Of a DNA stretch of 5,586 nt, positions 5,417-5,586 are shown piece after piece. How positions within the stretch are numbered: the first letter of the stretch is position 1; each line of letters starts with the position of its first letter. Origin of the DNA: Actinomycetota bacterium (lineage in GTDB: Bacteria > Actinomycetota > Acidimicrobiia > Acidimicrobiales > AC-25); the NCBI GenBank assembly GCA_005888395.1, contig VAXF01000252.1, positions 1 through 5,586 on the forward strand, read 5' to 3'. The notes beneath the pieces were generated by a model, which saw nothing but the letters and a program-made list of their open reading frames with translations, was not told the DNA's origin and made no database searches. A program made the position numbers and the translations under genes.

Positions 5417-5586
5417 TAGATGTCTTTCCCCGCGAGCTCCTCGATGTTGACGTCCTTGAACGTCACCACGCGCACCGACGACACGAAGCGCGCCGGCCGG
5501 TACATGTCCCAGACCCAGGCGTCCTCGAGCTCGAGGTAGATGTAGGGATGCCCGCCCTCGTCGTTGCGGATCTCCTTGTTGACGGA
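5416..5586 (-). CDS. DUF2469 family protein, C-terminal part (5' end beyond window)
   Basis: The last 56 residues before a TAG stop are visible. The core runs EDAWVWDMYRPARFV, a five-residue link (SSVRV), then VTFKDVNIEEL. This closely matches the end of the actinobacterial DUF2469 family (Rv2901c of M. tuberculosis, about 100 residues), whose function is unknown. Here the tail is short (AGKDI) rather than the longer acidic and proline-containing end of the mycobacterial protein. The stretch before the core (EIRNDEGGHPYIYLELEDA) fits the beta-rich middle of the family. The stop overlaps the yraN start by one base. In mycobacteria this family sits beside rnhB, lepB and rplS, so those genes are expected just upstream of the window. 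I recognised the family from memory without a search. Confidence 0.82.
   Translation of the reverse strand, partial: SVNKEIRNDEGGHPYIYLELEDAWVWDMYRPARFVSSVRVVTFKDVNIEELAGKDI

Noticed and set aside
2258..5419. A 1053-codon open frame on the plus strand, opposite yifB, the crotonase and yraN.
   Set aside because: It is a shadow of real minus-strand genes with extreme G/C third positions, which suppress stops in one antisense frame. The translation is a low-complexity mix of Arg, Ala, Gly and His with no domain, crosses several genes and gaps, and contradicts well-recognised proteins.

Overview
The window looks like chromosomal DNA from a high-GC actinobacterium, most likely a deep-branching lineage such as the Acidimicrobiia. 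This rests on the very high G+C content, third codon positions almost entirely G/C, a WhiG-type sigma factor, a DUF2469-type protein (a family I know from Actinomycetota), and the gene order DUF2469 - yraN - yifB - dprA - xerC - whiG. That order resembles the rplS/lepB/rnhB-to-xerC neighbourhood of mycobacteria (from memory, not searched). The class-level placement is inference.

All genes but one lie on the minus strand. From right to left: the C-terminal end of a DUF2469 protein (5586-5416); yraN, whose GTG start shares a base with the preceding stop (5416-5063); a 92-base gap with a large symmetric inverted repeat (5003-5050); one plus-strand microprotein gene of 35 codons (4863-4970) that converges on yraN; a 22-base divergent gap; a PaaG-like enoyl-CoA hydratase/isomerase (4840-4070); yifB/comM (3967-2492); dprA (2418-1354); xerC (1336-455); and the first 148 residues of a WhiG/FliA-type sigma factor (446-1), cut by the window edge. 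No stretch over 300 bases lacks a gene. I see no tRNA, rRNA, CRISPR array, IS element or phage gene.

The conserved genes form a DNA-handling set. DprA protects incoming single-stranded DNA and loads RecA, YifB/ComM is an AAA+ helicase tied to branch migration in transformation, YraN has a nuclease-like fold, and XerC is a site-specific tyrosine recombinase. yifB, dprA, xerC and whiG have gaps of 73, 17 and 8 bases and are probably co-transcribed, possibly with the crotonase gene 102 bases upstream.

The least ordinary part is 4841-5062. It holds a divergent gap with two overlapping, opposed -10-like hexamers, each exactly 7 bases from its start codon; a single-pass microprotein with G/C in every third position; and a 48-base two-part inverted repeat between convergent genes. 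Smaller points are possible ribosome-site-masking hairpins before yifB and dprA, and a crotonase that lacks both classical hydratase glutamates. No complete new multi-gene system is evident.
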